From Janthinobacterium rivuli (GTDB lineage Bacteria > Pseudomonadota > Gammaproteobacteria > Burkholderiales > Burkholderiaceae_D), in assembly GCF_029690045.1 (NCBI RefSeq), contig NZ_CP121464.1:1364001-1428000 (forward strand): a stretch of DNA of 64,000 nt, given 5' to 3'. Below, piece by piece: positions 51,050 through 61,941 of this stretch. The translations under genes and the position numbers were made by a program. The number at the start of each line of letters is the position of its first letter. The first letter of the stretch is position 1. Below the pieces are notes generated by a model. It worked only from the letters and a program-made list of their open reading frames with translations, ran no database searches and was not told the origin of the DNA.

Positions 51050-51073
51050 TTCAATAATTCGACTATTATTGAA
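51050..51073. promoter_or_regulatory. ArsR-type operator
   Basis: The inverted repeat TTCAATAAT-N6-ATTATTGAA ends 2 nt before the arsR-like start codon. A/T-rich dyads of this form at the start of arsR genes are the usual repressor sites, so autorepression released by arsenite is expected. Confidence 0.65.
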
Positions 51074-51075
51074 AT

Positions 51076-51429
51076 ATGGAAAATGAAAAGACAATCGCAA
51101 CGCAAACTGCGCCATTGACGAGTGCGGCCGCCATCGCAGCCCTGGCTGCGCTGGCACAAGAATCGCGGCTGGCCGTGTTCCGCCTGCTGGTGCAAGCGGG
51201 GCCGGAAGGCATGGCGGCGACGAAAATCGCCGAAGCGCTGGCAATCGCGCCCTCGTCGCTGTCGTTTCACCTGAAAGAACTGGCGCACGCCAATCTGGTG
51301 ACGGCAAGCAAGGCAGGGCGCTCCATCATCTATGCCGCCAATTATGCGGGCATGAACGGCTTGCTGGCTTTCTTGACCGAGAACTGCTGCGCTGGCGCGC
51401 CTTGTTGCGTCAGCGAACCCACTAACTGA
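51076..51429 (+). CDS. arsR: ArsR-family repressor
   Basis: A 117-residue winged-helix regulator. LAQESRLAVFRLLVQAGPEG and APSSLSFHLKELAHANLV form the recognition region. The usual helix-3 Cys-Val-Cys metal site is absent. Two Cys pairs instead lie near the C-terminus (NCCAGAPCC), a placement known in some arsenite sensors. arsC follows after 13 nt. Confidence 0.87.
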   Translation: MENEKTIATQTAPLTSAAAIAALAALAQESRLAVFRLLVQAGPEGMAATKIAEALAIAPSSLSFHLKELAHANLVTASKAGRSIIYAANYAGMNGLLAFLTENCCAGAPCCVSEPTN

Positions 51430-51442
51430 AGGACATCACGAC

Positions 51443-51865
51443 ATGACGATCACGATTTACCACAACACGGCCTGCGGCACCTCGCGCAATACCCTGGCCC
51501 TGATCCGCAACACGGGCGTCGAGCCCGTCATCATCGATTACGTCAAGCACCCGCCTTCGCGTGAAGAGTTGGTCGACCTGATCGCACGCGCGGGTTTGTC
51601 CGTGCGCGCGGCGATGCGTGACAAGGGTGCCCTGTACGACGAACTGGGCCTGGCCAATCCTGAGCTCAGCGATGTGGTCCTGCTGGACGCCATGCAAGCC
51701 CATCCTATCTTGATCAACCGCCCCATCGTCGTCACGCAACTGGGCGTGCGCCTGTGCCGGCCGTCGGAAAAAGTGCTGGAGATATTGCCGCTGCCGCAGC
51801 AAGGCGCGTTTGCCAAGGAAGACGGCCAGGCCGTGGTCGGCGCCGATGGCAAGCCTGTGAAATAA
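51443..51865 (+). CDS. arsC: Arsenate reductase, glutaredoxin-dependent
   Basis: A 140-residue ArsC. The nucleophile Cys is in HNTACGTSRNTLA near residue 11, followed by the basic residues expected for arsenate binding (RPIVVTQLGVRLCRP). It reduces arsenate to arsenite. No arsenite exporter is encoded nearby, so export must be provided elsewhere. Confidence 0.92.
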   Translation: MTITIYHNTACGTSRNTLALIRNTGVEPVIIDYVKHPPSREELVDLIARAGLSVRAAMRDKGALYDELGLANPELSDVVLLDAMQAHPILINRPIVVTQLGVRLCRPSEKVLEILPLPQQGAFAKEDGQAVVGADGKPVK

Positions 51866-51870
51866 AAAAA

Positions 51871-51891
51871 CGGCGCCAGTGGCGCCGTTTT
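51871..51891. terminator. Rho-independent terminator between arsC and ispB
   Basis: The stem CGGCGCC-AGT-GGCGCCG is flanked by an A7 run on the left and TTTT on the right. It can therefore terminate arsC and the convergent ispB transcript. Confidence 0.85.
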
Positions 51892-51914
51892 GTATTGTTG
51901 ACAGTGAAGCGCGA

Positions 51915-52904
51915 TCAGTGATTGCGGTCCACGGCAAACGAGCACAGTTGCAGCATCGATTGCTTGTAGACGCTGTCCGGCCAGCCGGCGATGGCGTCGG
52001 CGGCGCGCTGGCCGGCGATTTCCGCCTGCTTGCGCGTGTAGTCGAGGGCGCCACTATTGGTGATGGCGGCCAGGACGGTATCGAAATGCTGTTCGTCGCC
52101 TTGCTCGATGCAGCTGCGCACCAGTTCGCGCTGTTCCGGCGTACCGTTTTCCATCAGCCAGATCAGCGGCATGGTCGGTTTGCCTTCGCGCAAATCGTCG
52201 CCCACATTCTTGCCGATCTCGGCGGCGTCGCCTGCATAGTCGAGCACGTCGTCGATCAGCTGGAAGGCCGTGCCCAGCGAGCGGCCGTATTCGGCAGCCG
52301 CTTCGATGTCGTCTTCGCTGGCGCCGGCGATCAGGGCGCCCAGTTGCGCCGATGCTTCGAACAGCTTGGCCGTCTTCGAGCGGATGACGTTCAAATAGCT
52401 TTCTTGCGTCACGTCCGGATCGTGCATGTTCAGCAACTGCAGCACTTCGCCTTCGGCGATCACGTTGGTGGCGTCGGAGAGGATTTGCATGACGCGCATA
52501 TTGTTCAGCGACACCATCAACTGGAACGAGCGCGAGTGCAGGAAGTCGCCCACCAGCACCGAAGCGGCATTGCCGAACAGGGCATTGGCCGTCTGGCGTC
52601 CGCGGCGCATCGACGATTCGTCGACGACGTCGTCGTGCAGCAGGGTGGCGGTGTGGATGAATTCGACCACGGCGGCCAGTTCATGGTGCGCCGTGCCGCG
52701 ATAGGCGTGGGCATTGGCCACCAGCAAAATCAGCACGGGACGGATGCGTTTGCCGCCTGCGCTGATGATGTATTCAGCGATCTGGTTGATCAGAATCACA
52801 TCGGAGTGCAACTTTTGGCGGATCACCGTATTGACTGCGTCCATATCGGCGGCAATCGTTTGCACGATGGTGTTTTGGTTAACGTGTTTGTTAGCGTCAG
52901 ACAA
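51915..52904 (-). CDS. ispB: Polyprenyl diphosphate synthase (octaprenyl type)
   Basis: A 329-residue trans-prenyltransferase. The first Asp-rich motif is LLHDDVVDESSMRRG and the second QLIDDVLDYAGD. It makes the ubiquinone side chain. The start is TTG with AGG 6 nt upstream. On the minus strand TATAAT at 52936-52941 could be its -10. It is divergent from rplU, the usual arrangement in proteobacteria. Confidence 0.92.
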   Translation of the reverse strand: MSDANKHVNQNTIVQTIAADMDAVNTVIRQKLHSDVILINQIAEYIISAGGKRIRPVLILLVANAHAYRGTAHHELAAVVEFIHTATLLHDDVVDESSMRRGRQTANALFGNAASVLVGDFLHSRSFQLMVSLNNMRVMQILSDATNVIAEGEVLQLLNMHDPDVTQESYLNVIRSKTAKLFEASAQLGALIAGASEDDIEAAAEYGRSLGTAFQLIDDVLDYAGDAAEIGKNVGDDLREGKPTMPLIWLMENGTPEQRELVRSCIEQGDEQHFDTVLAAITNSGALDYTRKQAEIAGQRAADAIAGWPDSVYKQSMLQLCSFAVDRNH

Positions 52905-53208
52905 GGCGAACCTGCATTAGATTGTGGGTGCCGCGATTATACGACAAGGCTTGCGCGTGCGTGACGTTTGCCTATGACTGTAGAGCAATTGATTGACCTT
53001 GTTGGCACTGGCGCGCGTTTTGCTGTCCGCCTGGCGCAAGCCTGACATGATGGTCAGGTTGTCGACATACCACGATCGTCAAGCTTTGTGAATAGTTTTT
53101 GACGCAATTTCTCAGTCCGTGTATAATCGCTGGTTCCCCCTGTTGTGCACGGCTTGCTTTTCATGGCAGTGGGACAAATTCTTTCAACATTTGATGAGGT
53201 TTCAAATC
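52905..53208. other. ispB-rplU divergent control region
   Basis: 304 nt. It contains the ispB -10 candidate (52936-52941, minus), the dyad CCTGAC-N6-GTCAGG (53041-53058) and the rplU promoter given separately. No gene is seen. Confidence 0.6.
53099..53127 (+). promoter_or_regulatory. Sigma-70 promoter of rplU-rpmA-obgE
   Basis: TTGACG (53099-53104) and a perfect TATAAT (53122-53127) lie 17 nt apart, 81 nt upstream of the rplU start. This is the best promoter in the window, as expected for ribosomal protein genes. Confidence 0.8.
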
Positions 53209-53520
53209 ATGTACGCGGTCATAAAAACCGGTGGCAAACAATACAAAGTTGTCGCTGGCGAAAAACTTAAAGTAGAACAGATACCGGCAGACATTGGTTC
53301 CGAAATCACCATCGATCAAGTTCTCGCAGTAGGCGCGGGCGACAGCATCAAGTTTGGTGCTCCATTGGTCGAAGGTGCAACGGTACTGGTTACGGTTGTG
53401 GCGCATGGTCGCCATGATAAGGTCAAAATTTTCAAGATGCGTCGTCGTAAGCACTACCAAAAGCATCAAGGCCATCGCCAGAATTTTACCGAAATCCAAA
53501 TCGTTTCGATCAACGGCTAA
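53209..53520 (+). CDS. rplU: 50S ribosomal protein L21
   Basis: A 103-residue protein beginning [14 protein letters not shown], with the conserved C-terminal [26 protein letters not shown] region split by normal spacing. The ATG at 53209 follows GAGG. An extended reading frame upstream is not part of the protein. It is first gene of the classic rplU-rpmA-obgE operon. Confidence 0.97.
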   Translation: MYAVIKTGGKQYKVVAGEKLKVEQIPADIGSEITIDQVLAVGAGDSIKFGAPLVEGATVLVTVVAHGRHDKVKIFKMRRRKHYQKHQGHRQNFTEIQIVSING

Positions 53521-53573
53521 TCGCCGCTGTTTGACGCAGTTTGTCTACATAATCAGCTATCAAGGAGTCTTAA

Positions 53574-53846
53574 ATGGCACATAAAAAAGGCGGCGGCACA
53601 ACGCGAAACGGCCGTGATTCAGAATCAAAACGTCTGGGCGTTAAAGTCTACGGCGGCCAAGCTATCAATGCTGGCGGCATCATCATTCGTCAACGCGGCA
53701 CGCCAGTGCGCGCCGGCGAAGGCGTAGGCATGGGCAAAGACCACACGTTGTTCGCGTTGATCGCGGGCAAAGTGAAGTTCGTTGTCAAAGGTGCTGGCTC
53801 GAAGCAATTCGTGACCGTTGTACCTAACGCAGCAGTACCAGCGTAA
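53574..53846 (+). CDS. rpmA: 50S ribosomal protein L27
   Basis: A 90-residue protein beginning [16 protein letters not shown], with [20 protein letters not shown]. The N-terminus reaches the peptidyl-transferase centre. It does not carry the cleaved leader found in Firmicutes. AAGGAG precedes the ATG. Confidence 0.97.
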   Translation: MAHKKGGGTTRNGRDSESKRLGVKVYGGQAINAGGIIIRQRGTPVRAGEGVGMGKDHTLFALIAGKVKFVVKGAGSKQFVTVVPNAAVPA

Positions 53847-53910
53847 TTCATCGCGGAGCGCCAGTTCGCTCCGCAATGATCGCATGATGTAAGGCGCAAG
53901 CCTTCAATCG

Positions 53911-53940
53911 AAAGGCTCTGCCCAAGGTAGAGCCTTTTTA
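53911..53940 (+). terminator. Terminator or attenuator between rpmA and obgE
   Basis: The stem AAGGCTCT (53912-53919), a 9-nt loop and AGAGCCTT are followed by TTT. It lies 19 nt before obgE, so it likely lowers obgE expression relative to the ribosomal proteins. Confidence 0.75.
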
Positions 53941-53941
53941 G

Positions 53942-55069
<1,128 letters not shown>

Positions 55070-55081
55070 GGCTTTACCCTG

Positions 55082-55492
55082 ATGTCGGTACAGACGGCCG
55101 CTGCCGCGCCAGCGCGCAAGCAAGCGTGGCAGCGCCGTGTATTGCATCTGATCGCGTATGCTTACGGGCTGAGCGCGGTCGCCTGCCTGCTGTTCGCCGA
55201 TGAAATGGCGGCCGGCATGGGCATCTTCCTCAATGGCGTCAACGGCTACAGCCAGTTCTACGCTACTCATGTCGGTGTCTGGGGCGCTACCGCGCTCCTG
55301 GCGCTGTTCGCGGCACGGCAGGGCGAACCGCCTGTCCTCGGCGATATCACTGCAATGTTGGTCCTGGCGCAGCCCGCCGGCCGTCTGTTCGCGGCCATCA
55401 GCTTCGGCTTGCCCCAGGGTTTTGTGTTGTTCATGTGCGCAATGGAGCTGACGGCGGGGCTGGCCTTGCTGCTGCTGCGTCCTGCGCGCTGA
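55082..55492 (+). CDS. Small four-helix membrane protein (DUF4345-like)
   Basis: A 136-residue protein with four hydrophobic helices (LIAYAYGLSAVACLLFADE, THVGVWGATALLALFAA, AAISFGLPQGFVLFMCA, LTAGLALLLLRPAR). It begins 12 nt after obgE and is probably co-transcribed. No function is assigned. Confidence 0.65.
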   Translation: MSVQTAAAAPARKQAWQRRVLHLIAYAYGLSAVACLLFADEMAAGMGIFLNGVNGYSQFYATHVGVWGATALLALFAARQGEPPVLGDITAMLVLAQPAGRLFAAISFGLPQGFVLFMCAMELTAGLALLLLRPAR

Positions 55493-55519
55493 CGTCTATT
55501 AAGTGAAGAGCGCCGCCCC

Positions 55520-56638
55520 ATGGATTCCGTGATTCAAAAAGCTACCCGCATCATCATCAAAGTCGGCTCTTCGCTGGTTACCAACGATGGCCGCGGACTC
55601 GACCATGCCGCCATCGCGCGCTGGGCCGCGCAGATTTCCGGCTTGCGCGCCCTGGGCAAGGAAGTCGTGCTGGTGAGCTCCGGCGCCATCGCCGAAGGCA
55701 TGCTGCGCCTCGGTTTCGAGCAACGCCCCACCGATATCCACGAATTGCAGGCTTGCGCCGCCGTCGGCCAGATGGGCCTGGCGCAAATCTATGAAAGCAG
55801 CTTCCGCGCCCACAGCCTCGGCACGGCGCAAGTGCTGCTCACGCACGCCGACCTGGCCGACCGCGAACGCTACCTCAATGCCCGCTCCACCCTGACGACC
55901 CTGCTGCGTCTGGGTGTGGTGCCGATCATCAACGAAAACGACACGGTCGTCACCGATGAAATCAAGTTCGGCGACAACGACACCCTGGGCGCCCTGGTCG
56001 CCAACCTGATCGAAGCCGATGCGCTCGTCATCTTGACGGACCAGCACGGCCTGTTCTCGGCCGACCCGCGCAAGGATCCGAACGCTTATCTGATCACGCA
56101 AGGCATCGCTGGCGACCCTGCCCTGGAAGCGATGGCCGGCGGCGCCGGCAGCAGCCTGGGGCGTGGCGGCATGCTGACGAAAATCCTCGCCGCCAAGCGC
56201 GCTGCCAAGTCCGGCGCCCATACCATCATCGCCTGGGGCCGCGACAGCGACGTGCTCAGCCGCCTCGCCCAGGGCGAAGCGATCGGCACGGAGTTGCGGG
56301 CGCAAACGGGGCAGTTGACGGCGCGCAAGCAGTGGATGGCCGATCATCTGCATACGGCCGGTGCCGTCGTACTGGACGCGGGCGCCGCGCAAAAGCTGCG
56401 CCAGGAAGGCAAATCGCTGTTGCCGATCGGCGTGACGGGCGTGAATGGCGAATTTGGCCGCGGCGCCGTGATCACCTGCGTCGACGCGGATGGCGTGCCC
56501 GTGGCGCGCGGCTTGTCCAACTACACGAGCGGAGAAGCGCGCCGCATCATGCGCAAGCCGTCCACCGAGATCGAGTCCATCCTCGGCTACATGGAAGGCC
56601 ATGAGCTGATCCATCGCGACAATATGGTCTTGCTGTAG
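55520..56638 (+). CDS. proB: Glutamate 5-kinase
   Basis: A 372-residue enzyme: an amino-acid-kinase domain ([48 protein letters not shown]) and a C-terminal PUA domain from about residue 280. It starts proline synthesis. The regulation expected from the family is proline feedback inhibition. It lies after obgE, a common arrangement in Burkholderiales. Confidence 0.95.
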   Translation: MDSVIQKATRIIIKVGSSLVTNDGRGLDHAAIARWAAQISGLRALGKEVVLVSSGAIAEGMLRLGFEQRPTDIHELQACAAVGQMGLAQIYESSFRAHSLGTAQVLLTHADLADRERYLNARSTLTTLLRLGVVPIINENDTVVTDEIKFGDNDTLGALVANLIEADALVILTDQHGLFSADPRKDPNAYLITQGIAGDPALEAMAGGAGSSLGRGGMLTKILAAKRAAKSGAHTIIAWGRDSDVLSRLAQGEAIGTELRAQTGQLTARKQWMADHLHTAGAVVLDAGAAQKLRQEGKSLLPIGVTGVNGEFGRGAVITCVDADGVPVARGLSNYTSGEARRIMRKPSTEIESILGYMEGHELIHRDNMVLL

Positions 56639-56725
56639 GTCGGATTAGCGGAGCGTAATCCGACAATATTGTTGGCACGGACCGTGGTGTTGTCGGGTTA
56701 CGCCCTGTGGGCTAACCCGACCTAC
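56637..56725. repeat. REP-like paired inverted repeat after proB
   Basis: The arms GTAGGTCGG and CCGACCTAC enclose two smaller imperfect hairpins (CGGATTA...TAATCCG and CGGGTTA...TAACCCG). The structure starts at or just after the proB stop codon. The paired layout resembles repetitive extragenic elements found many times in some proteobacterial genomes; copy number here is unknown. Confidence 0.65.
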
Positions 56726-56738
56726 GACGCAACGACAT

Positions 56739-56761
56739 CGGCCCATTCGGGCCGTTTTTTT
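56739..56761 (+). terminator. Rho-independent terminator of proB
   Basis: The stem CGGCCC-ATTC-GGGCCG is followed by seven T. It ends 2 nt before the stop codon of the convergent nth gene. Confidence 0.85.
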
Positions 56762-56763
56762 GA

Positions 56764-57411
56764 CTACACCACGGCCGGCATCGGCGACTTGTCCTTGTAG
56801 TCGCACAGGTCGGCAATCATGCAGTTCCAGCATTGCGGCTTGCGCGCCGTACACGTGTAGCGGCCGTGCAGGATGAGCCAGTGGTGGGCGTCGTGCAGGA
56901 ATTCTTTCGGTACGAATTTCAGCAGTTTTTGCTCGACGATATCGACATTCTTGCCTGGCGCGATGCCGGTGCGGTTCGAAACGCGGAAGATATGCGTGTC
57001 GACGGCCATCGTCGGTTCGCCAAACGCCGTGTTCATGACCACATTCGCCGTCTTGCGGCCCACGCCGGGCAAGGCTTCCAGCGAGGCGCGGTCGCGCGGC
57101 ACTTCGCCGCCGTGCTGCTCCAGCAGGATCTGGCAGGTGGCGATGACGTTCTTCGCCTTGGTGCGGAACAGGCCGATGGTGCGGATGTAGCTGGCCAGCT
57201 CGTCGACGCCCAGCGCCAGTATCTTGGCCGGCGTATTGGCGACCGGATACAGCAAGCGGGTCGCCTTGTTGACGGACACGTCCGTCGCCTGCGCCGACAG
57301 CAGCACGGCGATCAGCAGCTCGAACGGTGTCGTGTATTCGAGTTCCGTCTTCGGGGAGGGGTTGGCTGCGCGAAAGCGCGTAAAGATTTCCAGGCGTTTG
57401 GCGGCGTTCAT
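56764..57411 (-). CDS. nth: Endonuclease III
   Basis: A 215-residue DNA glycosylase/AP lyase. The helix-hairpin-helix [15 protein letters not shown] is followed by the catalytic Asp in [12 protein letters not shown]. The iron-sulfur loop C-x6-C-x2-C-x5-C is seen in [17 protein letters not shown]. It removes oxidised pyrimidines. Its ATGA start overlaps the stop of rsxB, so the two are coupled. Confidence 0.95.
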   Translation of the reverse strand: MNAAKRLEIFTRFRAANPSPKTELEYTTPFELLIAVLLSAQATDVSVNKATRLLYPVANTPAKILALGVDELASYIRTIGLFRTKAKNVIATCQILLEQHGGEVPRDRASLEALPGVGRKTANVVMNTAFGEPTMAVDTHIFRVSNRTGIAPGKNVDIVEQKLLKFVPKEFLHDAHHWLILHGRYTCTARKPQCWNCMIADLCDYKDKSPMPAVV

Positions 57412-58136
57412 GCGTCTTTTTTCGGGGTGGTGGGGGCTGGCTGGGGGGTATCCGTGCTGGCGGCGGCCTTGGCGCGCGCGCGCTCCATGGCGGCGGCGAT
57501 GATGGCGCGCTTGCGCTCCTTCTCTGCCTGTTCGTCGGGCGTAACGGGTACTTCCTGCGTTACTTCGCGCATCTTGGCGACGGCCTTGGCGGCCAGGCGC
57601 GCTTCGTTTTCCTCTGTTTCGCGGCGCAGGCGCTGCGTGCGGAAATCGTGGCGCGCGCGCGCGTCGTCCGCCTCGGCCTGGCTCCAGGCATCCCAGCCCG
57701 TGGCGTCGCCGCTGACCGGGTACATGACGATGCAGTCGACGGGGCAGGGCGCCACGCACAGGTCGCAGCCCGTGCACAGATCGGTGACCACCGTATGCAT
57801 CTGCTTGGCGGCGCCGACGATGGCGTCGACGGGACAGGCCTGGATGCACAGGGTACAGCCGATACACAGCGATTCATCGATATAGGCGACAGATCGCGGA
57901 CGTTCGAGGCCGTTGACGGGATTGAGCGGAATGACTTTTTTGCCCAGCAAGCCGGCCAGGCGCGCGATGCCTTGCACGCCGCCCGGTGGGCACTGGTTGA
58001 TGTCGGCGCTGCCGGCGGCTATCGCTTCCGCATATGGGCGGCAGCCGTTGTAGCCGCATTTGGTGCATTGCGTTTGCGGCAGCAAGTCTTCGATCTGGTC
58101 GGCAAGTGAGGGAGGGGCAGGGTGCGGCACGGTCAT
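57408..58136 (-). CDS. rsxB: Electron transport complex subunit RsxB/RnfB
   Basis: A 242-residue iron-sulfur protein. The N-terminal part has CTKCGYNGC with NQCPPGG, binding one cluster. Two ferredoxin-type motifs follow: [12 protein letters not shown] and [13 protein letters not shown] charged coiled-coil tail of about 90 residues follows. No other rsx/rnf gene is present in the window. The start at 58136 is uncertain; GGAAG abuts it, and an ATG at 58166 is also possible. In enterobacteria the rsx operon also ends at nth. Confidence 0.85.
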   Translation of the reverse strand: MTVPHPAPPSLADQIEDLLPQTQCTKCGYNGCRPYAEAIAAGSADINQCPPGGVQGIARLAGLLGKKVIPLNPVNGLERPRSVAYIDESLCIGCTLCIQACPVDAIVGAAKQMHTVVTDLCTGCDLCVAPCPVDCIVMYPVSGDATGWDAWSQAEADDARARHDFRTQRLRRETEENEARLAAKAVAKMREVTQEVPVTPDEQAEKERKRAIIAAAMERARAKAAASTDTPQPAPTTPKKDA

Positions 58137-58413
58137 CTTCCACGGTAAAACGCCATTATCGGCCATCCGGCGCGCGCACAAGTAAAAACCTGTTTTGCAA
58201 GAGGGGATAGCACGCGCCATGGCGGGTCTGTTGCAGGCGCGCCGCAATCGGATTTTATTTCCGATGGGAATGTCAAAGTGCAAATAAACAACTTTGCAAT
58301 TCCTTTTTTTTGTGGGAGCATGATTTTTATCAAGCTCGTTATTAAAAAAAACCGACCGCCAGTCCTGTTGCCACGCCTGTATTGCCAGGTGCGCCAGGCC
58401 ATAGGAGCCAAAC
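58137..58413. other. Divergent rsxB / binding-protein gap
   Basis: 277 nt, A+T-rich from 58250. It contains the inverted repeat TGCAAA-N8-TTTGCA (58279-58298), a possible operator for the binding-protein gene. No gene is seen. Confidence 0.45.
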
Positions 58414-59241
58414 ATGCGTTTCCTCCGGACAGTTGGTTTGCCCTTCTGTTTGTTCATGCACTCTACACTTGCCCTTGCATACGGGCAGGCTGCTGCTCCC
58501 ATGGCGGCGCCGGGCGCTGCCAGCTCGCGCATCGTCCGCTTCGCGGCGGAAGACTGGCCGCCCTTCATTTCCCGCAGCCTGCCGGCCGATGGCATGTCGG
58601 GCGCCATGGTCAGCGCCGTCTTCGAGCGTCTCGGCTATGCGGTCAGATATGAATATTTCCCATGGAAGCGCGCCATGCAGTTTGGCCTGGCCAGTTCCCG
58701 CTATGCCGGGCTGCTGGCCGTCTGGCGCACGCCCGAACGGGAAAAACTCTGCCACTTTTCTGTGCCGGTTGGTAACACGCAGGGTGTGCTGGCCTACCTG
58801 AAAGAGGATGGCGTGCCCGGCGCCAGCCTGATGGAACTGGGCAAGCTGCGCATCGGCACCGTGGCCGGCTACTCGAATGGGGAACAGTTCGATGGCATGG
58901 TGGCGCGCGGCGAGTTGAATACGGAAGAGGGCTTGAACGACGCGACGAACCTGAAGAAACTGCTGATCAAGCGTTACCGCGTGATCGTCATCGAGCGCCA
59001 TGTCCTGCAGCACCTGCTGATGGGACGCAACTTCAGCAAGGCCGAGCGGGAGCGCATCGCCATCATCGATACCGTCTTCAAGGAGCGCCCCGTCTACGTG
59101 TGCTTCCAGCGCGATGCGGAAGGGGCGGCGCGGCAAAAACGCTTCAACGAGGCGGCGCGCGACATCGATACGGCCCGGCTGGAACGCGATTACTGGAAGC
59201 GGCTCGATCAGAGCCTGGCGACCGCCCCCGCCACTCCCTGA
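58414..59241 (+). CDS. Periplasmic solute-binding protein (SBP family 3-like)
   Basis: A 275-residue protein. A signal peptide ([22 protein letters not shown]) is followed by a small-ligand-binding fold: [11 protein letters not shown] near residue 40 and [28 protein letters not shown]. No permease or ATPase gene is adjacent. Similar lone proteins sometimes serve as sensors. The ligand is unknown. Confidence 0.82.
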   Translation: MRFLRTVGLPFCLFMHSTLALAYGQAAAPMAAPGAASSRIVRFAAEDWPPFISRSLPADGMSGAMVSAVFERLGYAVRYEYFPWKRAMQFGLASSRYAGLLAVWRTPEREKLCHFSVPVGNTQGVLAYLKEDGVPGASLMELGKLRIGTVAGYSNGEQFDGMVARGELNTEEGLNDATNLKKLLIKRYRVIVIERHVLQHLLMGRNFSKAERERIAIIDTVFKERPVYVCFQRDAEGAARQKRFNEAARDIDTARLERDYWKRLDQSLATAPATP

Positions 59242-59367
59242 CACGGCGCGCCGCTGTTGTTAGTTGCCAAAACGAAATATCTAAACACGAAAGCATTCGT
59301 TCTTGTTTGTTTGTCCATCCTTTAGTCTGCAGCCACTGTGTTGACGACTTTGAAAGGATGTTTTCGT

Positions 59368-61899
59368 ATGCTGGAACTGATTCACAAGCAAGACCCCGCT
59401 CCCCGTTTGCGGCAACTGGCGCACGCCGTCTCGGCGGCCGTGCTCGTGCTGGGGGCGCCTGGCGTGGCGTATTCACAAGCTTCTCTCGACACCGTCATCG
59501 TCACGGGCGCGCGCGGCACGGGCCGCACGGTGGCCAACAGCGCCGCCCCGATCGACGTGATCAGCGCGCAGCAATTGCAGGCGACGGGCAAGTTGAACTT
59601 GCTCGATGCGCTCGATACGGCCTTGCCATCCTTCAACTTGCCGGCCCGCGTGCAGCCCGACCTGGGCAGCATCGTGCGCGCGGGGCAGCTGCGCAACCTC
59701 GACCCCTCGCATACCCTGGTGCTGGTCAATGGCAAGCGCCGGCATACGACGGCCATCGTCAATGAGGATGGCTTTCCCGGTTCCGTCGCCACGGACCTGG
59801 CCCTGATTCCCACGGGCGCCATTGCCCGCGTGGAAATCCTGCGCGACGGCGCTTCGGCCATCTACGGTTCCGACGCCATTGCCGGCGTCATCAACATCAT
59901 CCTGAAGGCGGATGACAAGGGCAGCTTCAGCACGCAACTCGGTTCCACCTACGCGGGTGACGGCACGAACGGTTCCGCGCGCATCGATGGCGGCACGCGC
60001 CTGGGCGAACACGGCTTTGTCCACTTCGGCGCCGAAGTCCAGCGCCAGGGCATCGCCGTGCGCAATTTCGGGCTGAATCCCGGATATCTGTCGTACCCGG
60101 CCGTGCGCAACAGCGATGGCCAGCTGGTCAAATTGGGACCGAACAACAGTTTGCCGGCCGGCGCTACGCCGAACCCGGCCGAAGCGACCCGCAACAGCAA
60201 TCCATGGCGCAATACGGGCGTGCCGCAAAGCACGACCGCCTCGCTCAGCGCCAATCTCGGCTATGACTTGTCGAACGAGGTGCAACTGTACGGTTTCGGC
60301 ACGTATGCGCACCGCAATGCCCGCTCGGCGCAGAATTTCCGCCTGCCCAATACCATTTTCAATAACAATAAAGGCTTGCTGGCCGTGTATCCGGACGGCT
60401 TCACGCCGTATGAAACGACGAGCGAAAACGACTTTTCGCTGACAGGCGGCATCAAGGGCGAGACGGCCGGCTGGACCTGGGACCTGAGCACGACGTATGG
60501 CCGCGACGATATCGACGTGGGCGTGGAGCACTCGGCCAATTACTCGCTGACCTATCCGGGCGGCAAGACGGATTTTGACATCGGCAATCAACGCTACAGC
60601 CGCTCGACCACCAATGCCGACGTGCGCCGTCCCGTGCAGCTGGGCTTGAGCGAGCCGGCCGACCTGAGCCTGGGCCTCGAGTATTCGCATGAAACGCAGC
60701 AGCGCAGCCCGGGCGAGCCCGCTTCCTGGCAGGGCAGCGGCTCGTCGGCACTGGCCGGCTACCTGCCCGTCGATGCATCCGACACGGCGCGCCACAGCTA
60801 TGCGGCGTACATTGGCCTGGGCGCGAAACTGACGCCGCAGTTGCTGCTCGACACGGCACTGCGCGCCGAGAAATATTCCGATTTCGGCAGCAAGACGACG
60901 GGCCGTTTGTCCGCTCGCTATGACGTCACGCCCACGGTCGCCGTGCGCGGCACCGTCAGCAATGGTTTTCATGCACCGAGCCTGGTGACGCAATCATATT
61001 CGAACACGTCCGACCATGCGGGCGTGCAGTATACCCTGGCGCAGCCGAACTCGGCCGCTGCGCGGGCACTGGGCGCGCAAGCCTTAAAGCCGGAAAAATC
61101 GACGAATCTGTCGGCCGGGCTGACCTTCAATCCTACGCCCACTCTGCGTCTGGCCGTTGACGCGTATCAAATCAAGGTCAGCGACCGCCTGGGCGTGTCG
61201 TCGAACATCGGTATCGACCGCAGCTCGGGCGTGGCGCTCGACGGTAGTGGCCGGCCGCTGACGGGGGCGCAAGCCACCGTCATTGAAAACCTGCTGCGCT
61301 CGGCGGGGCTGACGGTAGGCAATGGCCTCGTTGCGCATTACTTTGCCAACGTGGGCGACACGCGCACGCGCGGCATCGATTTCACCGCCGAGGATGTCTT
61401 GCGCGTGGCCGATAGCAAGCTGCGCTGGACGGCGGCCGCCAATTTCAACCACACGAGCCTGGTCGGCAAGACGGCCTTGCCGGCCGTGCTGCAAGGCTTG
61501 CCGAACATCGGCACCCTGAGCAAGTCGGCCGAGTACGACTTGCTGTACCGGGCCCCGCGCGACAAGGAAATCCTTACCCTGGCGTATGAAAAAGCCGGCT
61601 GGACGTTCAACCTGCGCGAGACGCGCTACGGCAAGCTCAAGCGCCTGAACGCCATCACGGGCGGCGACTACCAGCTGAAAGCCGCCTTCGTGACGGATGT
61701 CAGCATCGGCTACGACGTCAGCAAGCGCATCAACGTGACGGTGGGCGCCAACAATGTCTTCGACCAGAAACCGGGCCAGCTGCCGCGCGCAGCGCGCAGC
61801 GCCGCGAATCTGGCGCAGTACACGGGCGCCTACGATAACTCGGGACCGCTTGGCGTGCTCGGCGCTTATTACTACGCGCGCGCCACGGTGCATTTTTGA
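59368..61899 (+). CDS. TonB-dependent receptor
   Basis: An 843-residue receptor. The signal region ends in YSQA and is followed by LDTVIVTGARG (TonB box), a plug domain (LNLLDALDTALPSFN, VEILRDGASAIYGSDAIAGVINI) and a long barrel ending in RATVHF. The ATG at 59368 has AAAGGA 10 nt upstream, better than the GTG further out. It precedes the exported dioxygenase-like gene by 42 nt, and the pair is likely co-transcribed. Confidence 0.9.
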   Translation: MLELIHKQDPAPRLRQLAHAVSAAVLVLGAPGVAYSQASLDTVIVTGARGTGRTVANSAAPIDVISAQQLQATGKLNLLDALDTALPSFNLPARVQPDLGSIVRAGQLRNLDPSHTLVLVNGKRRHTTAIVNEDGFPGSVATDLALIPTGAIARVEILRDGASAIYGSDAIAGVINIILKADDKGSFSTQLGSTYAGDGTNGSARIDGGTRLGEHGFVHFGAEVQRQGIAVRNFGLNPGYLSYPAVRNSDGQLVKLGPNNSLPAGATPNPAEATRNSNPWRNTGVPQSTTASLSANLGYDLSNEVQLYGFGTYAHRNARSAQNFRLPNTIFNNNKGLLAVYPDGFTPYETTSENDFSLTGGIKGETAGWTWDLSTTYGRDDIDVGVEHSANYSLTYPGGKTDFDIGNQRYSRSTTNADVRRPVQLGLSEPADLSLGLEYSHETQQRSPGEPASWQGSGSSALAGYLPVDASDTARHSYAAYIGLGAKLTPQLLLDTALRAEKYSDFGSKTTGRLSARYDVTPTVAVRGTVSNGFHAPSLVTQSYSNTSDHAGVQYTLAQPNSAAARALGAQALKPEKSTNLSAGLTFNPTPTLRLAVDAYQIKVSDRLGVSSNIGIDRSSGVALDGSGRPLTGAQATVIENLLRSAGLTVGNGLVAHYFANVGDTRTRGIDFTAEDVLRVADSKLRWTAAANFNHTSLVGKTALPAVLQGLPNIGTLSKSAEYDLLYRAPRDKEILTLAYEKAGWTFNLRETRYGKLKRLNAITGGDYQLKAAFVTDVSIGYDVSKRINVTVGANNVFDQKPGQLPRAARSAANLAQYTGAYDNSGPLGVLGAYYYARATVHF

Positions 61900-61941
61900 T
61901 CCGCCTTCTCTTCATACTTATCATCAAGAACAGGAAATACC

